A DNA stretch of 64,000 bases, taken from Azoarcus sp. (GTDB lineage Bacteria; Pseudomonadota; Gammaproteobacteria; Burkholderiales; Rhodocyclaceae). The position numbers and the translations under genes are program-made. The notes under the pieces are model-generated. The model did not search any database. It was not told where the DNA came from and was given only the letters and a program-made list of their open reading frames with translations. The stretch is from the NCBI GenBank assembly GCA_020725025.1, contig DYFV01000002.1, positions 62,001 to 126,000 of the forward strand, read 5' to 3'. Shown here piece after piece: positions 18,004 through 25,969 of the stretch. Position 1 is the stretch's first letter; every line of letters begins with the position of its first letter.

Positions 18004-18729
18004 ATGACGGCGAAAGAAAAGCTTCCCCACGGCGTCCCGAGCGCCACGGCGCCGCGCTTCAACGCGCGCGAGTCCTGGCGGATCTTCGGGATTATGGCAG
18101 AGTTCGTGGAGGCGACCGAACGGCTCAACGCCATCCGCCCGGCGGTGTCCATCTTCGGCAGCGCCCGCACCACGCCGGACCACAAGTACTACCTGCTCGC
18201 CGAGCGCATCGCGCGGCTCCTGTCCGACGCCGGCTTCGCGGTGATCTCGGGCGGCGGCCCCGGCATCATGGAGGCGGCCAACAAGGGCGCCTACTTCGGC
18301 AAGAGCCCCTCGGTGGGCCTGAACATCCAGCTGCCGATGGAGCAGGCGGCCAACCCCTACCAGGACATCTCGCAGACCTTCCAGCACTTCTTCGCGCGCA
18401 AGTTCATGTTCGTGAAGTTCGCCTCGGCCTACGTGGTGCTGCCGGGCGGCTTCGGTACCCTGGACGAGCTGCTGGAGGCGATGACGCTGATCCAGACCGG
18501 CAAGAGCCGCAACATCCCGATCATCCTGGTGCACGGGCCGTTCTGGAAGGGATTGCTCGACTGGTTCCGCGACCGGCTGGTGGCCGAGCGCATGATCAAC
18601 CCCACCGACCTGGACCTGGTGCAGGTCATCGACGAGCCGGAACAGGTGGTCGAGGCCATATTCAAACACTACGAGACCCGCGGCTTCCTGCCGCTGCCCG
18701 AAGAGCACGAGCTGATGCTGAACCTGTAG
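18004..18729 (+). CDS. LOG family protein (nucleotide 5'-monophosphate phosphoribohydrolase-like)
   Basis: A 241-residue protein of the LOG/'lysine decarboxylase-like' family. Signature motifs are 'ISGGGPGIMEAANKGA' and 'VLPGGFGTLDELLEAMTLIQ' (PGGxGTxxE). Characterised members cleave the N-glycosidic bond of AMP or cytokinin nucleotides; they are not lysine decarboxylases. The start at 18004 (MTAKEKL) is chosen because the family begins here; a frame extends to 17923. It is divergent from polA and is followed by a dispersed palindromic repeat and the DUF2782-thrB pair, an order common in betaproteobacteria. Confidence 0.88.
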   Translation: MTAKEKLPHGVPSATAPRFNARESWRIFGIMAEFVEATERLNAIRPAVSIFGSARTTPDHKYYLLAERIARLLSDAGFAVISGGGPGIMEAANKGAYFGKSPSVGLNIQLPMEQAANPYQDISQTFQHFFARKFMFVKFASAYVVLPGGFGTLDELLEAMTLIQTGKSRNIPIILVHGPFWKGLLDWFRDRLVAERMINPTDLDLVQVIDEPEQVVEAIFKHYETRGFLPLPEEHELMLNL

Positions 18730-18748
18730 GGGCGAAGCGAACGCCGGT

Positions 18749-18781
18749 CCCGGATTCCGCTGGGGCTCCATCGGGGCTACG
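18749..18781 (+). repeat. Dispersed palindromic repeat, copy 1 (single unit)
   Basis: A single unit of a repeat found four times in this window: CCCGGATTCCGC, then GGGGCTCCATC, then GGCTACG. It lies just after the LOG gene stop. It is half of the inverted pair seen at the other sites, resembling REP-like intergenic repeats of proteobacteria. Confidence 0.7.
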
Positions 18782-18864
18782 GGGCGGCGCCGGGCTTCGT
18801 CCGGTGCGCGACCGGAGCCGCAGCGCCGCCTCTGATAGAATGTTCGCATTCAAGGAGAACAACC

Positions 18865-19191
18865 ATGCGTCGCACGCTGATCGTCCTGCTGATGGCCGTG
18901 GCCGGCCCGCTCGCCGCGCAACAGCCACCCAAGCTCGAGCCGCTGCCCGAGCCGCCCCCGCCTCCGCCGGGCGTCGCGGACGAGACGTTCGAGCCCGAGG
19001 TCACGATTCTCAAGCGCGGCGAGGACACGGTGGAGGAGTTCCGCATCCGCGGACGGCTCTACATGGTCAAGGTCACCCCGCCCCACGGCGTGCCCTACTA
19101 CCTTGTCGACCACGAGGGCAACGGCGTGATGCGGCGCCAGGACGTCGCCCCCACGCTCTCCGTGCCCATGTGGGTACTGAAGTCCTGGTAG
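18865..19191 (+). CDS. DUF2782 family exported protein
   Basis: A 108-residue protein with a signal peptide (about residues 1-19, ending 'AGPLAAQ'), a proline-rich stretch 'LPEPPPPPPG', and the conserved DUF2782 core 'VTILKRGEDTVEEFRIRGRL'. The function of the family is unknown; it is usually found between polA and thrB, as here. An AAGGAG ribosome site precedes the ATG, and TGATAGAAT at 18833-18841 is a plausible extended -10. Predicted periplasmic. Confidence 0.85.
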   Translation: MRRTLIVLLMAVAGPLAAQQPPKLEPLPEPPPPPPGVADETFEPEVTILKRGEDTVEEFRIRGRLYMVKVTPPHGVPYYLVDHEGNGVMRRQDVAPTLSVPMWVLKSW

Positions 19192-19225
19192 CAGGCAACG
19201 TCCACCCGATTCTTCGCCACATTCG

Positions 19226-20170
19226 ATGTCGGTTTTCACTTCGGTTCCCGCCGCCACTCTCGCGGACTGGCTGCGCCATTACGCCGTCGGGCGGCTCGTC
19301 GCCTTCGAGGGCATCAGCGCCGGCGTCCAGAACAGCAACTTCTTCGTCACGACCACACTCGGCCGCTACGTCCTGACGCTGTTCGAAGCCATCCCCCGCG
19401 CCGAGTTGCCCTTCTACCTCAACCTGATGGCGCACCTCGCACGCCACGGCCTGCCGGTGCCCGGCCCCATCGCCGACCGCGACAACGAATACCTCGGCAC
19501 CCTGTGCGATCGGCCGGCCGCGCTGGTGATGCGCCTGTCGGGCCGCTCGGACATGAATCCGGGTCCGGACCGCTGCGCGCGCGTGGGCGCGATGCTGGCG
19601 GGTCTGCACCTGGCGGGCCTGTCCTACGGACGGCGCCAGGACAATCCCCGCGGCGCGGCCTGGCGCAGCGCCACCGCGGCGCGCGTGCGCCCCTTTCTTC
19701 CGGCCGACGAGCAGGCGCTGCTCGACGCCGAGCTCGCCTTCCAGGCCGAGGTGGACGTCTCCGCCCTGCCCCAGGGCGTGATCCATGCCGACCTCTTCCG
19801 GGACAACGTGCTGTGGGACGGCGAGCACATCGGCGGCGTGATCGACTTCTATTTCGCCGGACGCGACGCCCTGCTCTTCGACGTGGCGGTCACCGTGAAC
19901 GACTGGTGCACCACCCCCGCGGGCGAGATCGATCCCGTGCGCTGCGAGGCGCTCCTGGGCGCCTACCACGCGGAGCGCCCCTTCACCGCCGCCGAGCGCG
20001 CCGCCTGGCCCGCCATGCTGCGCGCGGCTGCGCTGCGCTTCTGGCTGTCGCGGGCGGAGGACTTCCACCTGCCCAAATCGGGCGAGATGGTGCTGGTGAA
20101 ACCGCCCGCCGAATACCGCGACATCCTGCGCCTGCGGGGCGCCGGCGCCCCGTGCCTACCCGGGGTTTGA
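19226..20170 (+). CDS. thrB: Homoserine kinase, type II (ThrB)
   Basis: A 314-residue kinase of the APH/choline-kinase fold, the form of ThrB used by pseudomonads and betaproteobacteria. It phosphorylates homoserine with ATP in threonine synthesis. Visible motifs are 'GISAGVQNSNFFV' near the N-terminus, 'QGVIHADLFRDNVLW' (catalytic HxDLxxxN) and 'GVIDFYFAGRDALLFD' (DxD-type metal site). Length is normal. It lies 34 bases after DUF2782 and is likely in the same transcript. Confidence 0.95.
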   Translation: MSVFTSVPAATLADWLRHYAVGRLVAFEGISAGVQNSNFFVTTTLGRYVLTLFEAIPRAELPFYLNLMAHLARHGLPVPGPIADRDNEYLGTLCDRPAALVMRLSGRSDMNPGPDRCARVGAMLAGLHLAGLSYGRRQDNPRGAAWRSATAARVRPFLPADEQALLDAELAFQAEVDVSALPQGVIHADLFRDNVLWDGEHIGGVIDFYFAGRDALLFDVAVTVNDWCTTPAGEIDPVRCEALLGAYHAERPFTAAERAAWPAMLRAAALRFWLSRAEDFHLPKSGEMVLVKPPAEYRDILRLRGAGAPCLPGV

Positions 20171-20264
20171 TGTGCCCGGGTGCATCGGCTAGCATCGGAA
20201 GCCGATCCGCGCTGATTCGGGAAGAATCCCATCCCGCGCGCATAGCCGCCTGCCGCACCGAGCG

Positions 20265-21062
20265 ATGACCGACCCGACCGCCCCCGATTCCGCCCCGCCC
20301 CGGCGGCGCCCTGCCCTGCCGCGCCCGGGCACCGTCACCCCCGAGCTGACCCTGGGCTGGCTCGCCGCCGGCTGGCGCATGCTCGTCGCCGACCCCGTGG
20401 TGTGGGTGGTCCAGACCGTCATCCTCATCCTGATCCTCGCCGCGCTCGGCTTCATCCCCTTCCTCGGCTGGGCGGTCGCGCCCATCGCGCTGCCGGTGCT
20501 GCTGGGCGGCATGCTGGCCGGTGCGGCGGCCCACCACCGGGGTGAGCGCGTGCGCATCGACCATCTCTTCGAGGGCCTGCGCCGGCATGCCGGCAATCTC
20601 CTCATGATCGGCCTTTTCCACCTGCTCGGCGCGCTGCTCGCGGCGCTGGTGGCCGCCGCCATCGGCAGCAGCGCCGCGCTGACCGGCGTGGTGGTGGGCG
20701 CCTTCGCCGGCGCAGGCGTGGCGGCCGGCGGCGTCATGCTGGCGGTGGCGGTGTTCACCGTGCTGTGGGTGCTGCTCGTGATGGCCCTGTCCTTCTCACC
20801 GGCGCTGGTGATGCTGCAGGACGTCGCCCCGCTCGATGCGATGAAACTCTCCGCGCACGCCTGCCTCTCGAATCTGCTCACCTTCCTCCTGTTCGGGCTG
20901 ATGCTCTACGTGCTCACCTGGATCGCCATGCTGCCGGCCGGGCTCGGCATGCTGGTCCTCGTCCCGGTCGCGGTGGGCGCGATCCACGCCGCCTGGCAGG
21001 ACACCTTTCTCGGACGGGCGGCGCTGCTGCCACCCGCCGCTCCCGATTCGGATAACCCCTGA
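20265..21062 (+). CDS. BPSS1780-like multi-pass membrane protein (first copy)
   Basis: A 265-residue inner-membrane protein with about six hydrophobic helices after a proline-rich cytoplasmic N-terminus; residues 28-45 ('ELTLGWLAAGWRMLVADP') resemble the start of BPSS1780-family proteins. Function is unknown. It lies 5 bases upstream of a second protein of similar size and layout, suggesting a paired or heteromeric membrane protein. Both precede nadD in one plus-strand run. Confidence 0.65.
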   Translation: MTDPTAPDSAPPRRRPALPRPGTVTPELTLGWLAAGWRMLVADPVVWVVQTVILILILAALGFIPFLGWAVAPIALPVLLGGMLAGAAAHHRGERVRIDHLFEGLRRHAGNLLMIGLFHLLGALLAALVAAAIGSSAALTGVVVGAFAGAGVAAGGVMLAVAVFTVLWVLLVMALSFSPALVMLQDVAPLDAMKLSAHACLSNLLTFLLFGLMLYVLTWIAMLPAGLGMLVLVPVAVGAIHAAWQDTFLGRAALLPPAAPDSDNP

Positions 21063-21067
21063 CCCGC

Positions 21068-21844
21068 ATGCAAGCACGACAACTCCCCACCCAGCGCGGC
21101 TGGGCCTGGCTCCAGGAAGGCCTGGGGATCTGGCGCCGCAATCCGGCGCTGCTCACTTTCGCCGCCTTCGGCTATCTCCTCATGCTGCTGCTGATCAGCG
21201 TGGTCCCGCTCATCGGCCAGCCGGTGGCCTCGCTGCTGATGCCGGTGTTCTCCCTGGGCGTGCTCAACACCTGCCGCGCCATCGACGAGGGGCGGAAACC
21301 AGGTCCGGACATCCTGTTCTCGGGCTTCCAGCAGAACCTTCCCGGCCTGGTGACCATCGGCGGCATCTACCTGGTAGCCAGCCTCCTTGCGCTGATGGTG
21401 ACGTCCCTCGCCGACGGCGGCACCCTCCTGCAAGTGATGACCACCGGCGGCAGCCTCGACCCCGAGGCAACCCGACGTCCCGGCTTCACCGTGGCGCTCC
21501 TCATCGCGCTCGTCGCCTCCACGCCGGTCATGATGGCCTACTGGTTCGCGCCCATCCTGGCCGGCTGGTGGAACGTGCCGGCGCCGAAGGCGATGTTCTT
21601 CAGCTTCATCGCCTGCCTGCGCAACTGGCGCCCCTTTCTCGCCTATGGGGTGGCCCTGCTGGTGTTCGCCGCCATCCTGCCGGGGCTGCTGATCGGCACG
21701 GTGGGGCTGGTCTCACCCACGCTCGCCACGCTGCTCTCGGTACCCTTGCCGCTGCTGCTCATCCCGGTCATCTTCGCCAGCTTCTACGCCAACGCGCGCG
21801 ACGTGTTCCGCGAAACCAGCGATGAAGCCGACGCCACCGAGTGA
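21068..21844 (+). CDS. BPSS1780-like multi-pass membrane protein (second copy)
   Basis: A 258-residue membrane protein with about six helices, beginning 'RGWAWLQEGLGIWRRNPALL' and with the family-typical 'AYWFAPILAGWWNVPAPKAM' and 'FFSFIACLRNWRPF' in the C-terminal half. Function is unknown. It appears to be a diverged paralogue of the preceding gene. Its last 23 bases overlap the nadD start, consistent with one operon. Confidence 0.7.
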   Translation: MQARQLPTQRGWAWLQEGLGIWRRNPALLTFAAFGYLLMLLLISVVPLIGQPVASLLMPVFSLGVLNTCRAIDEGRKPGPDILFSGFQQNLPGLVTIGGIYLVASLLALMVTSLADGGTLLQVMTTGGSLDPEATRRPGFTVALLIALVASTPVMMAYWFAPILAGWWNVPAPKAMFFSFIACLRNWRPFLAYGVALLVFAAILPGLLIGTVGLVSPTLATLLSVPLPLLLIPVIFASFYANARDVFRETSDEADATE

Positions 21845-22505
21845 CGCGGGTCCGCTGGGCATCCTCGGCGGCACCTTCGACCCCATCCATTGCGCCCACC
21901 TGCGGCTCGCGGAAGAGGCGCGGGAGGCGCTCGCCCTGGAGCAGGTGCTCTTCATCCCGGCCGGCCAGCCGCCGCACCGGGGCATTCCGCGCTCCACGGC
22001 GGCCGACCGCCTGGAGATGGTGCGGCTCGCCACCGCGGGCAACCCCGCCTTCGCGGTGGATCCGGGCGAGGTCTTCGCCACCGGCAAGAGCTACACGGTC
22101 CTGACCCTGGAGCGGCTGCGCGCCGCCCACGGCACGCGCCCGCTGGTGCTGATCCTGGGTGCCGACGCCTTTCAGGGCTTGCCGGGCTGGCACCGCTGGC
22201 GCGAGCTCCTCGAACTCGCTCACCTGGCGGTGGCCAACCGCCCCGGCTACGCGCCGCACGGCCGGCGCTGGCCGGGGGTGCTGGCGCCGGAACTGGAAGC
22301 CGCCTGCGCAGGTCGCATACATACCGATGCGGCCGTGCTGCGCGATGCGCCGGCCGGGGCCATCGTCCCTTTCGACATGACCCCGCTCGCGATTTCCGCC
22401 TCGCTGGTGCGCGATCTCATCCACGCCGGGCGCAGTCCCCGTTATTTGCTGCCCGATTCCGTTCTCGACTATATTGCTTTGCACCACCTCTACCGCCGAA
22501 CCTGA
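21822..22505 (+). CDS. nadD: Nicotinate-nucleotide adenylyltransferase
   Basis: A 227-residue enzyme that joins nicotinate mononucleotide to AMP from ATP in NAD synthesis. It has 'LGILGGTFDPIHCAHLRLAE' (GxFDPxHxxH nucleotidyl-transfer motif), 'LILGADAFQGLPGWHRW' and the C-terminal 'ISASLVRDLIHAGRSPRYLL' (ISxTxxR-like). Length is standard. Its TGA shares one base with the rsfS ATG (TGATG). Confidence 0.95.
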   Translation: MKPTPPSDAGPLGILGGTFDPIHCAHLRLAEEAREALALEQVLFIPAGQPPHRGIPRSTAADRLEMVRLATAGNPAFAVDPGEVFATGKSYTVLTLERLRAAHGTRPLVLILGADAFQGLPGWHRWRELLELAHLAVANRPGYAPHGRRWPGVLAPELEAACAGRIHTDAAVLRDAPAGAIVPFDMTPLAISASLVRDLIHAGRSPRYLLPDSVLDYIALHHLYRRT

Positions 22506-22879
22506 TGGATATCCGCAAGCTCCAGGAAGTCGTCGTCGCCGCCCTCGAGGACATCAAGGGACGTGACATCGAAGTCATCGATACTCACAAGCTCACCGCG
22601 CTCTTCGAGCGCATCATCATTGCCAGCGCCGAGTCGAACCGGCAGACCCGCGCGCTTGCGCGTCACGTCCAGGACAAGGTGAAAGAAGCCGGCGGGACTG
22701 TGGTCAGCGTGGAAGGCGAGGAGACCGGCGAGTGGGTGCTGGTCGACCTGGGCGACGTGGTGGTACACGTGATGCAGCCCGCCGTGCGCGACTACTACCG
22801 CCTGGAAGAGCTGTGGTCCTCCACGCCCACTCGGCGCGGGCGGCTCACCGCCGAAGCGGTACACCCGGCCGGCGAGTGA
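22505..22879 (+). CDS. rsfS: Ribosomal silencing factor RsfS
   Basis: A 124-residue RsfS/Iojap protein that binds uL14 on the 50S subunit and blocks subunit joining under starvation. Recognisable stretches are 'ALEDIKGRDIEVIDTH', 'IIIASAESNRQTRALARHV' and 'WVLVDLGDVVVHVMQPAVRD'. It overlaps nadD by one base, the usual coupling for this pair. Confidence 0.95.
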   Translation: MDIRKLQEVVVAALEDIKGRDIEVIDTHKLTALFERIIIASAESNRQTRALARHVQDKVKEAGGTVVSVEGEETGEWVLVDLGDVVVHVMQPAVRDYYRLEELWSSTPTRRGRLTAEAVHPAGE

Positions 22880-22900
22880 GGACTCCCCGTCAGCACGCAG

Positions 22901-23005
22901 CCCGGATGGAGCGCAACGGAATCCGGGAGCTGCCACTCCCGAATCGGCGCCGTTCGGGCTCTGACCGCCCGACCCGGAACCCGCCGGGGCTCCATCCAGG
23001 CCACG
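22901..23005. repeat. Dispersed palindromic repeat, copy 2 (inverted pair)
   Basis: Two units in opposite orientation: 22901-22927 (CCCGGATGGAGCG ... GGAATCCGGG) and 22973-23005 (CCCGGAACCCGCC ... CTCCATCCAGGCCACG). They flank about 45 bases and could form a long imperfect hairpin between rsfS and rlmH. Confidence 0.75.
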
Positions 23006-23030
23006 AGCCGACCAAGCCGGAAATGCGGCC

Positions 23031-23501
23031 GTGAAACTCTTCGTTGTCGCCGTGGGCACCCGCATGCCCGGCTGGGTCGCGGCCGGCTTCGAGGAGTTCG
23101 CCAGACGCATGCCGCGCGAGCTGCCGCTGCAGCTCGTCGAGGTGAAGGCCGAGCCGCGCACCACCGGCAAGACGGTGGAGGCCATGATGGCCGCCGAGGC
23201 GGCGCGCATCGAATCGGCGCTGCCGGCGCGCTGCCGGCGGGTGATCCTCGACGAGCGGGGCGCGGACCTCACCACCCACGCCCTGGCAAAGCGCCTCGAA
23301 GGCTGGCAGGCGGCCGGCGAGGACGTGGCGCTCATCGTAGGCGGCCCCGACGGGCTAGACCCGGGCTTCAAGGCGAGCGCCCACGAGACGCTGCGCCTGT
23401 CCAGCCTCACCCTGCCCCACGCGCTGGTGCGGCCGCTGCTGGCCGAGGCGCTCTACCGCGCCTGGAGCGTGCTCAAGAATCACCCCTATCACCGCGAGTA
23501 G
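23031..23501 (+). CDS. rlmH: 23S rRNA pseudouridine-1915 N3-methyltransferase RlmH
   Basis: A 156-residue SPOUT methyltransferase acting on helix 69 of 23S rRNA. The family signature is present: '[15 protein letters not shown]', '[14 protein letters not shown]' and '[20 protein letters not shown]' with 'NHPYHRE' at the C-terminus. The start is GTG at 23031. It is normally followed by maf and rng; here these are 16 kb away, beyond an accessory block. Confidence 0.95.
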   Translation: MKLFVVAVGTRMPGWVAAGFEEFARRMPRELPLQLVEVKAEPRTTGKTVEAMMAAEAARIESALPARCRRVILDERGADLTTHALAKRLEGWQAAGEDVALIVGGPDGLDPGFKASAHETLRLSSLTLPHALVRPLLAEALYRAWSVLKNHPYHRE

Positions 23502-23578
23502 CCGCATCGAACCTTCCCGCTGGCGGGTGTCTGTTCTATAGAGACAGGAAGTCCGATCGACTGCGGGGAGCATCCGTC

Positions 23579-24349
23579 ATGCAACTGCCGGCCGAACCAC
23601 GTGCCGTTCTCATCGACCTGGCCGGCGTCCTGCACGTGGGCGACGAGGCCATCCCGGGGGCCGTCGAGGCGCTCGCGCGGCTGCGCGCGAGCGGCCTGCG
23701 GCTGCACTTTCTCACCAACACCACCCGCACGCCCCGCCCGGCCATCGTGGCACGGCTGCAGCGCCTGGGCTTCCAGGTGGCGGCCGAAGAGATCCATACC
23801 GCGGCGCTCGCCACCCGCGAGGTGGTGGCCCGCCACGGGCTGCGTCCGCACTACCTGGTGCACCCGGACATCGCCGAAGAGATGGGGCCGAGCGATCCCG
23901 AACCCGACGTGGTGGTGATCGGCGACGCCGGCCCGTACTTCGGCTTCGAGCGCCTCAACACCGCGTTCCGGCTGCTGATGGAGGGGCTCCCCCTCATCGC
24001 CATGGCGCGCAACCGGTATTTCCGCGAGCCCGACGGACTCACCCTCGACGCGGGGGCCTTCGTCGCCGCACTGGAGTACGCGGCCGGGGTCCAGGCCGAA
24101 GTGGTCGGCAAACCGGCGAGTCCTTTCTTTCTCGCCGCCCTCAAGGCTGTACGCACGGCGCCGGGCGACGCGATCCTGATCGGCGACGATCTGCACGACG
24201 ACATCGGCGGTGCGCAGCGGGCCGACATCCCTGCCATCCTGGTGCGCACCGGCAAGTACCGGCCGCAGGACGAGGCCGACCCGGTCGTCCGCCCCGCCTG
24301 GGTGGCGGACGACTTCGCGGCCGCGGTCTCCGTCATCCTCGATCGCTGA
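23579..24349 (+). CDS. HAD-IIA hydrolase, LHPP-like
   Basis: A 256-residue HAD superfamily phosphatase. Motif I is 'VLIDLAGVLHVGD'; the usual second Asp is Ala, as in the LHPP/TIGR01458 group that reads DxSG/DxAG. Motif II is 'HFLTNTTRTPRP', motif III is Lys in 'VVGKPASPFF', motif IV is 'LIGDDLHDDIGGAQ'. Characterised relatives hydrolyse pyrophosphate or phospho-His/Lys. Substrate here is unknown. The 3' end overlaps the convergent OmpA-type gene by 17 bases. Confidence 0.85.
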   Translation: MQLPAEPRAVLIDLAGVLHVGDEAIPGAVEALARLRASGLRLHFLTNTTRTPRPAIVARLQRLGFQVAAEEIHTAALATREVVARHGLRPHYLVHPDIAEEMGPSDPEPDVVVIGDAGPYFGFERLNTAFRLLMEGLPLIAMARNRYFREPDGLTLDAGAFVAALEYAAGVQAEVVGKPASPFFLAALKAVRTAPGDAILIGDDLHDDIGGAQRADIPAILVRTGKYRPQDEADPVVRPAWVADDFAAAVSVILDR

Positions 24350-24929
24350 CCGACAGGGTGTCGGCGCGGAACTCGACGCGGCGGTTCTCGGCCGCGTACG
24401 GGTTGGCGGCATCATAGGGCCGATGCGGGCCGTATCCCACGGTGCGCAGCATGGTGGCGGGGATGCCGTGCTGCACCACCAGGTAGCGCTTCACCGCCTC
24501 GGCGCGCCGCAGCGACAGCCGCTCGTTGTAGTGAATCGAACCCACCGCGTCGGTGTGCCCTTCGATCACGACACGGGTGCCCGGTGCGGCGAGCTTGATC
24601 CCCTCGGCCATGGCGTCGAGCTGGCGCATGGCTTCCGGCAGGATGCTGGCAGAGTCGAAGGCGAACTGCACCGGCAGCGCCAGCCCGTCCGGCATGTCGG
24701 CCTGGGCCGGCGGCGAAGCGGCGGCGACCTGCTGCGCCTCCTCCGGCAGGAGCCGGATCGAGCGGAACTTGATGGGCCGCGCCACGCCGGCCTTGTGCTC
24801 CAGGATGGCGGCAACCTCGCGCGGGTCGGGGGTTTCGTCGGCGCGATACAGGCGCACCTCGCCGGCGTGCAGGATCTGGGGGCCGAGGGCCAGGACGAGG
24901 CTCAGGGAAAGCAGGCGGGTCAGTCTCAT
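24333..24929 (-). CDS. OmpA-family envelope protein
   Basis: A 198-residue exported protein: signal peptide 'LTRLLSLSLVLALGPQILHA', a linker of about 70 residues, and a C-terminal OmpA/Pal domain that binds peptidoglycan. The domain shows 'FAFDSASILPEAMRQLDAMA', 'VVIEGHTDAVGSIHYNERLS' and 'RRAEAVKRYL'. No beta-barrel and no lipobox cysteine, so it is a periplasmic peptidoglycan-binding protein. The start at 24929 is set by the signal peptide and GGAGAC-like ribosome site. Confidence 0.88.
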   Translation of the reverse strand: MRLTRLLSLSLVLALGPQILHAGEVRLYRADETPDPREVAAILEHKAGVARPIKFRSIRLLPEEAQQVAAASPPAQADMPDGLALPVQFAFDSASILPEAMRQLDAMAEGIKLAAPGTRVVIEGHTDAVGSIHYNERLSLRRAEAVKRYLVVQHGIPATMLRTVGYGPHRPYDAANPYAAENRRVEFRADTLSVSDRG

Positions 24930-25037
24930 GGCGGTCTCCTTGGGGAAGTGGCGCAGTGCCGTTGTGCCCCATGAGTCGCGGCCCGAGCGGATTCGGTTCA
25001 CGCCGGTTTTCCAGGGGGTGGGGGCTGGCATTCGTCG

Positions 25038-25139
25038 CCCGGATGGAGGCAGGGAATCGGCGGCCGGCGCTGACGTGGCACGGCCATGGACCCTTGCGCC
25101 CCCGTTCCCGGATTCCGCCGGGGCTCCATCCAGGCTACG
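25038..25139. repeat. Dispersed palindromic repeat, copy 3 (inverted pair)
   Basis: A degraded unit at 25038-25060 (CCCGGATGGAGG ... GGGAATCGG) and a well-kept inverted unit at 25107-25139 (CCCGGATTCCGCC, GGGGCTCCATCCAGGCTACG). It fills the gap between the OmpA-type gene and the hydrolase gene, which contains no other recognisable element. Confidence 0.72.
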
Positions 25140-25151
25140 TGCCGGCACGGG

Positions 25152-25967
25152 TCAGCGGGCGTCGAGCCGCTCGGCCAGTCCCGCGAGGATCGCCGGCCAG
25201 CGCTCCTGCCAGCAGCACACGTGGTCGTAGCCGGCGATCTCCACCACCTCGACCCCGGGCCGGCCCTGCGCGTAGCCCTGCACCAGCGCCGGCGGGACGG
25301 TGGTATCGCGGCTGCCGACGTAATGGCGCTGCAGCACGGCAGCCGGCAGGGAAGGCCGCAGGCGCGGATCGAGGGAACCGGTGAGCGGACTGTAGCGGTG
25401 CAGGCGGCTCCAGCCCGCGACGTCGAGGTTCGCCCCCACGGTTACCACCGCCACGGCCTGCGGGAAGCGCTCGGCAAGCAGCACGGCCAGCGTGCCGCCG
25501 CCGCTATGGCCGAAGAAGACGAGCCGCGGCGGTGGCCGCCCGGCGAGGATACGGGCGAGGGCCGCTGCCATGCTGTCGACCACTTCCGGGGCGTAGCGGC
25601 GGTCGGTCCAGACCGCCGGCGCGCAGCGTACGTCCTGGAGGCCGAAGTGGCAGGGACGCCCCAGGTAGAGCGCCGGTCCCGCATCGAGGGCCATCAGCTC
25701 GAGCATGAGCGGCCGGCGCGGGGTCGGATCGGCCGCCACGTGGACCTCGGCCACCCACGGCGTGCCGTCGTGCTCGATGTAGACGTGCAGGATTCCACGT
25801 CCCGTGCCCGCCCGGGTGTAGACCAGATGACGGAAGGGCTCGCCGGCGACCACCTCGCGGGCGAAGCCGTGCGCCGCGGCACGCGCCTCGATGCGGGCGG
25901 CCGGGCTCGCGCAGGCGGCGAGCGCCAGAGCCGCCAGCGCCGCTGCCGCCGCCCCGCGTCCTGCCAT
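25152..25967 (-). CDS. Lipoprotein alpha/beta hydrolase
   Basis: A 271-residue protein with a lipoprotein signal ('AALALAACAS', lipobox Cys) and an alpha/beta hydrolase fold. The nucleophile elbow is 'VFFGHSGGGTLAVLLAERF' (Ser). Further on are 'YVGSRDTTVPPALV' (probable acid) and 'IAGYDHVCCWQERWP' (catalytic His). It should be a membrane-anchored esterase or lipase-like enzyme facing the periplasm. The ATG lies 2 bases after the stop of the autotransporter gene, so both are one operon. Substrate unknown. Confidence 0.8.
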   Translation of the reverse strand: MAGRGAAAAALAALALAACASPAARIEARAAAHGFAREVVAGEPFRHLVYTRAGTGRGILHVYIEHDGTPWVAEVHVAADPTPRRPLMLELMALDAGPALYLGRPCHFGLQDVRCAPAVWTDRRYAPEVVDSMAAALARILAGRPPPRLVFFGHSGGGTLAVLLAERFPQAVAVVTVGANLDVAGWSRLHRYSPLTGSLDPRLRPSLPAAVLQRHYVGSRDTTVPPALVQGYAQGRPGVEVVEIAGYDHVCCWQERWPAILAGLAERLDAR

Positions 25968-25969
25968 CC

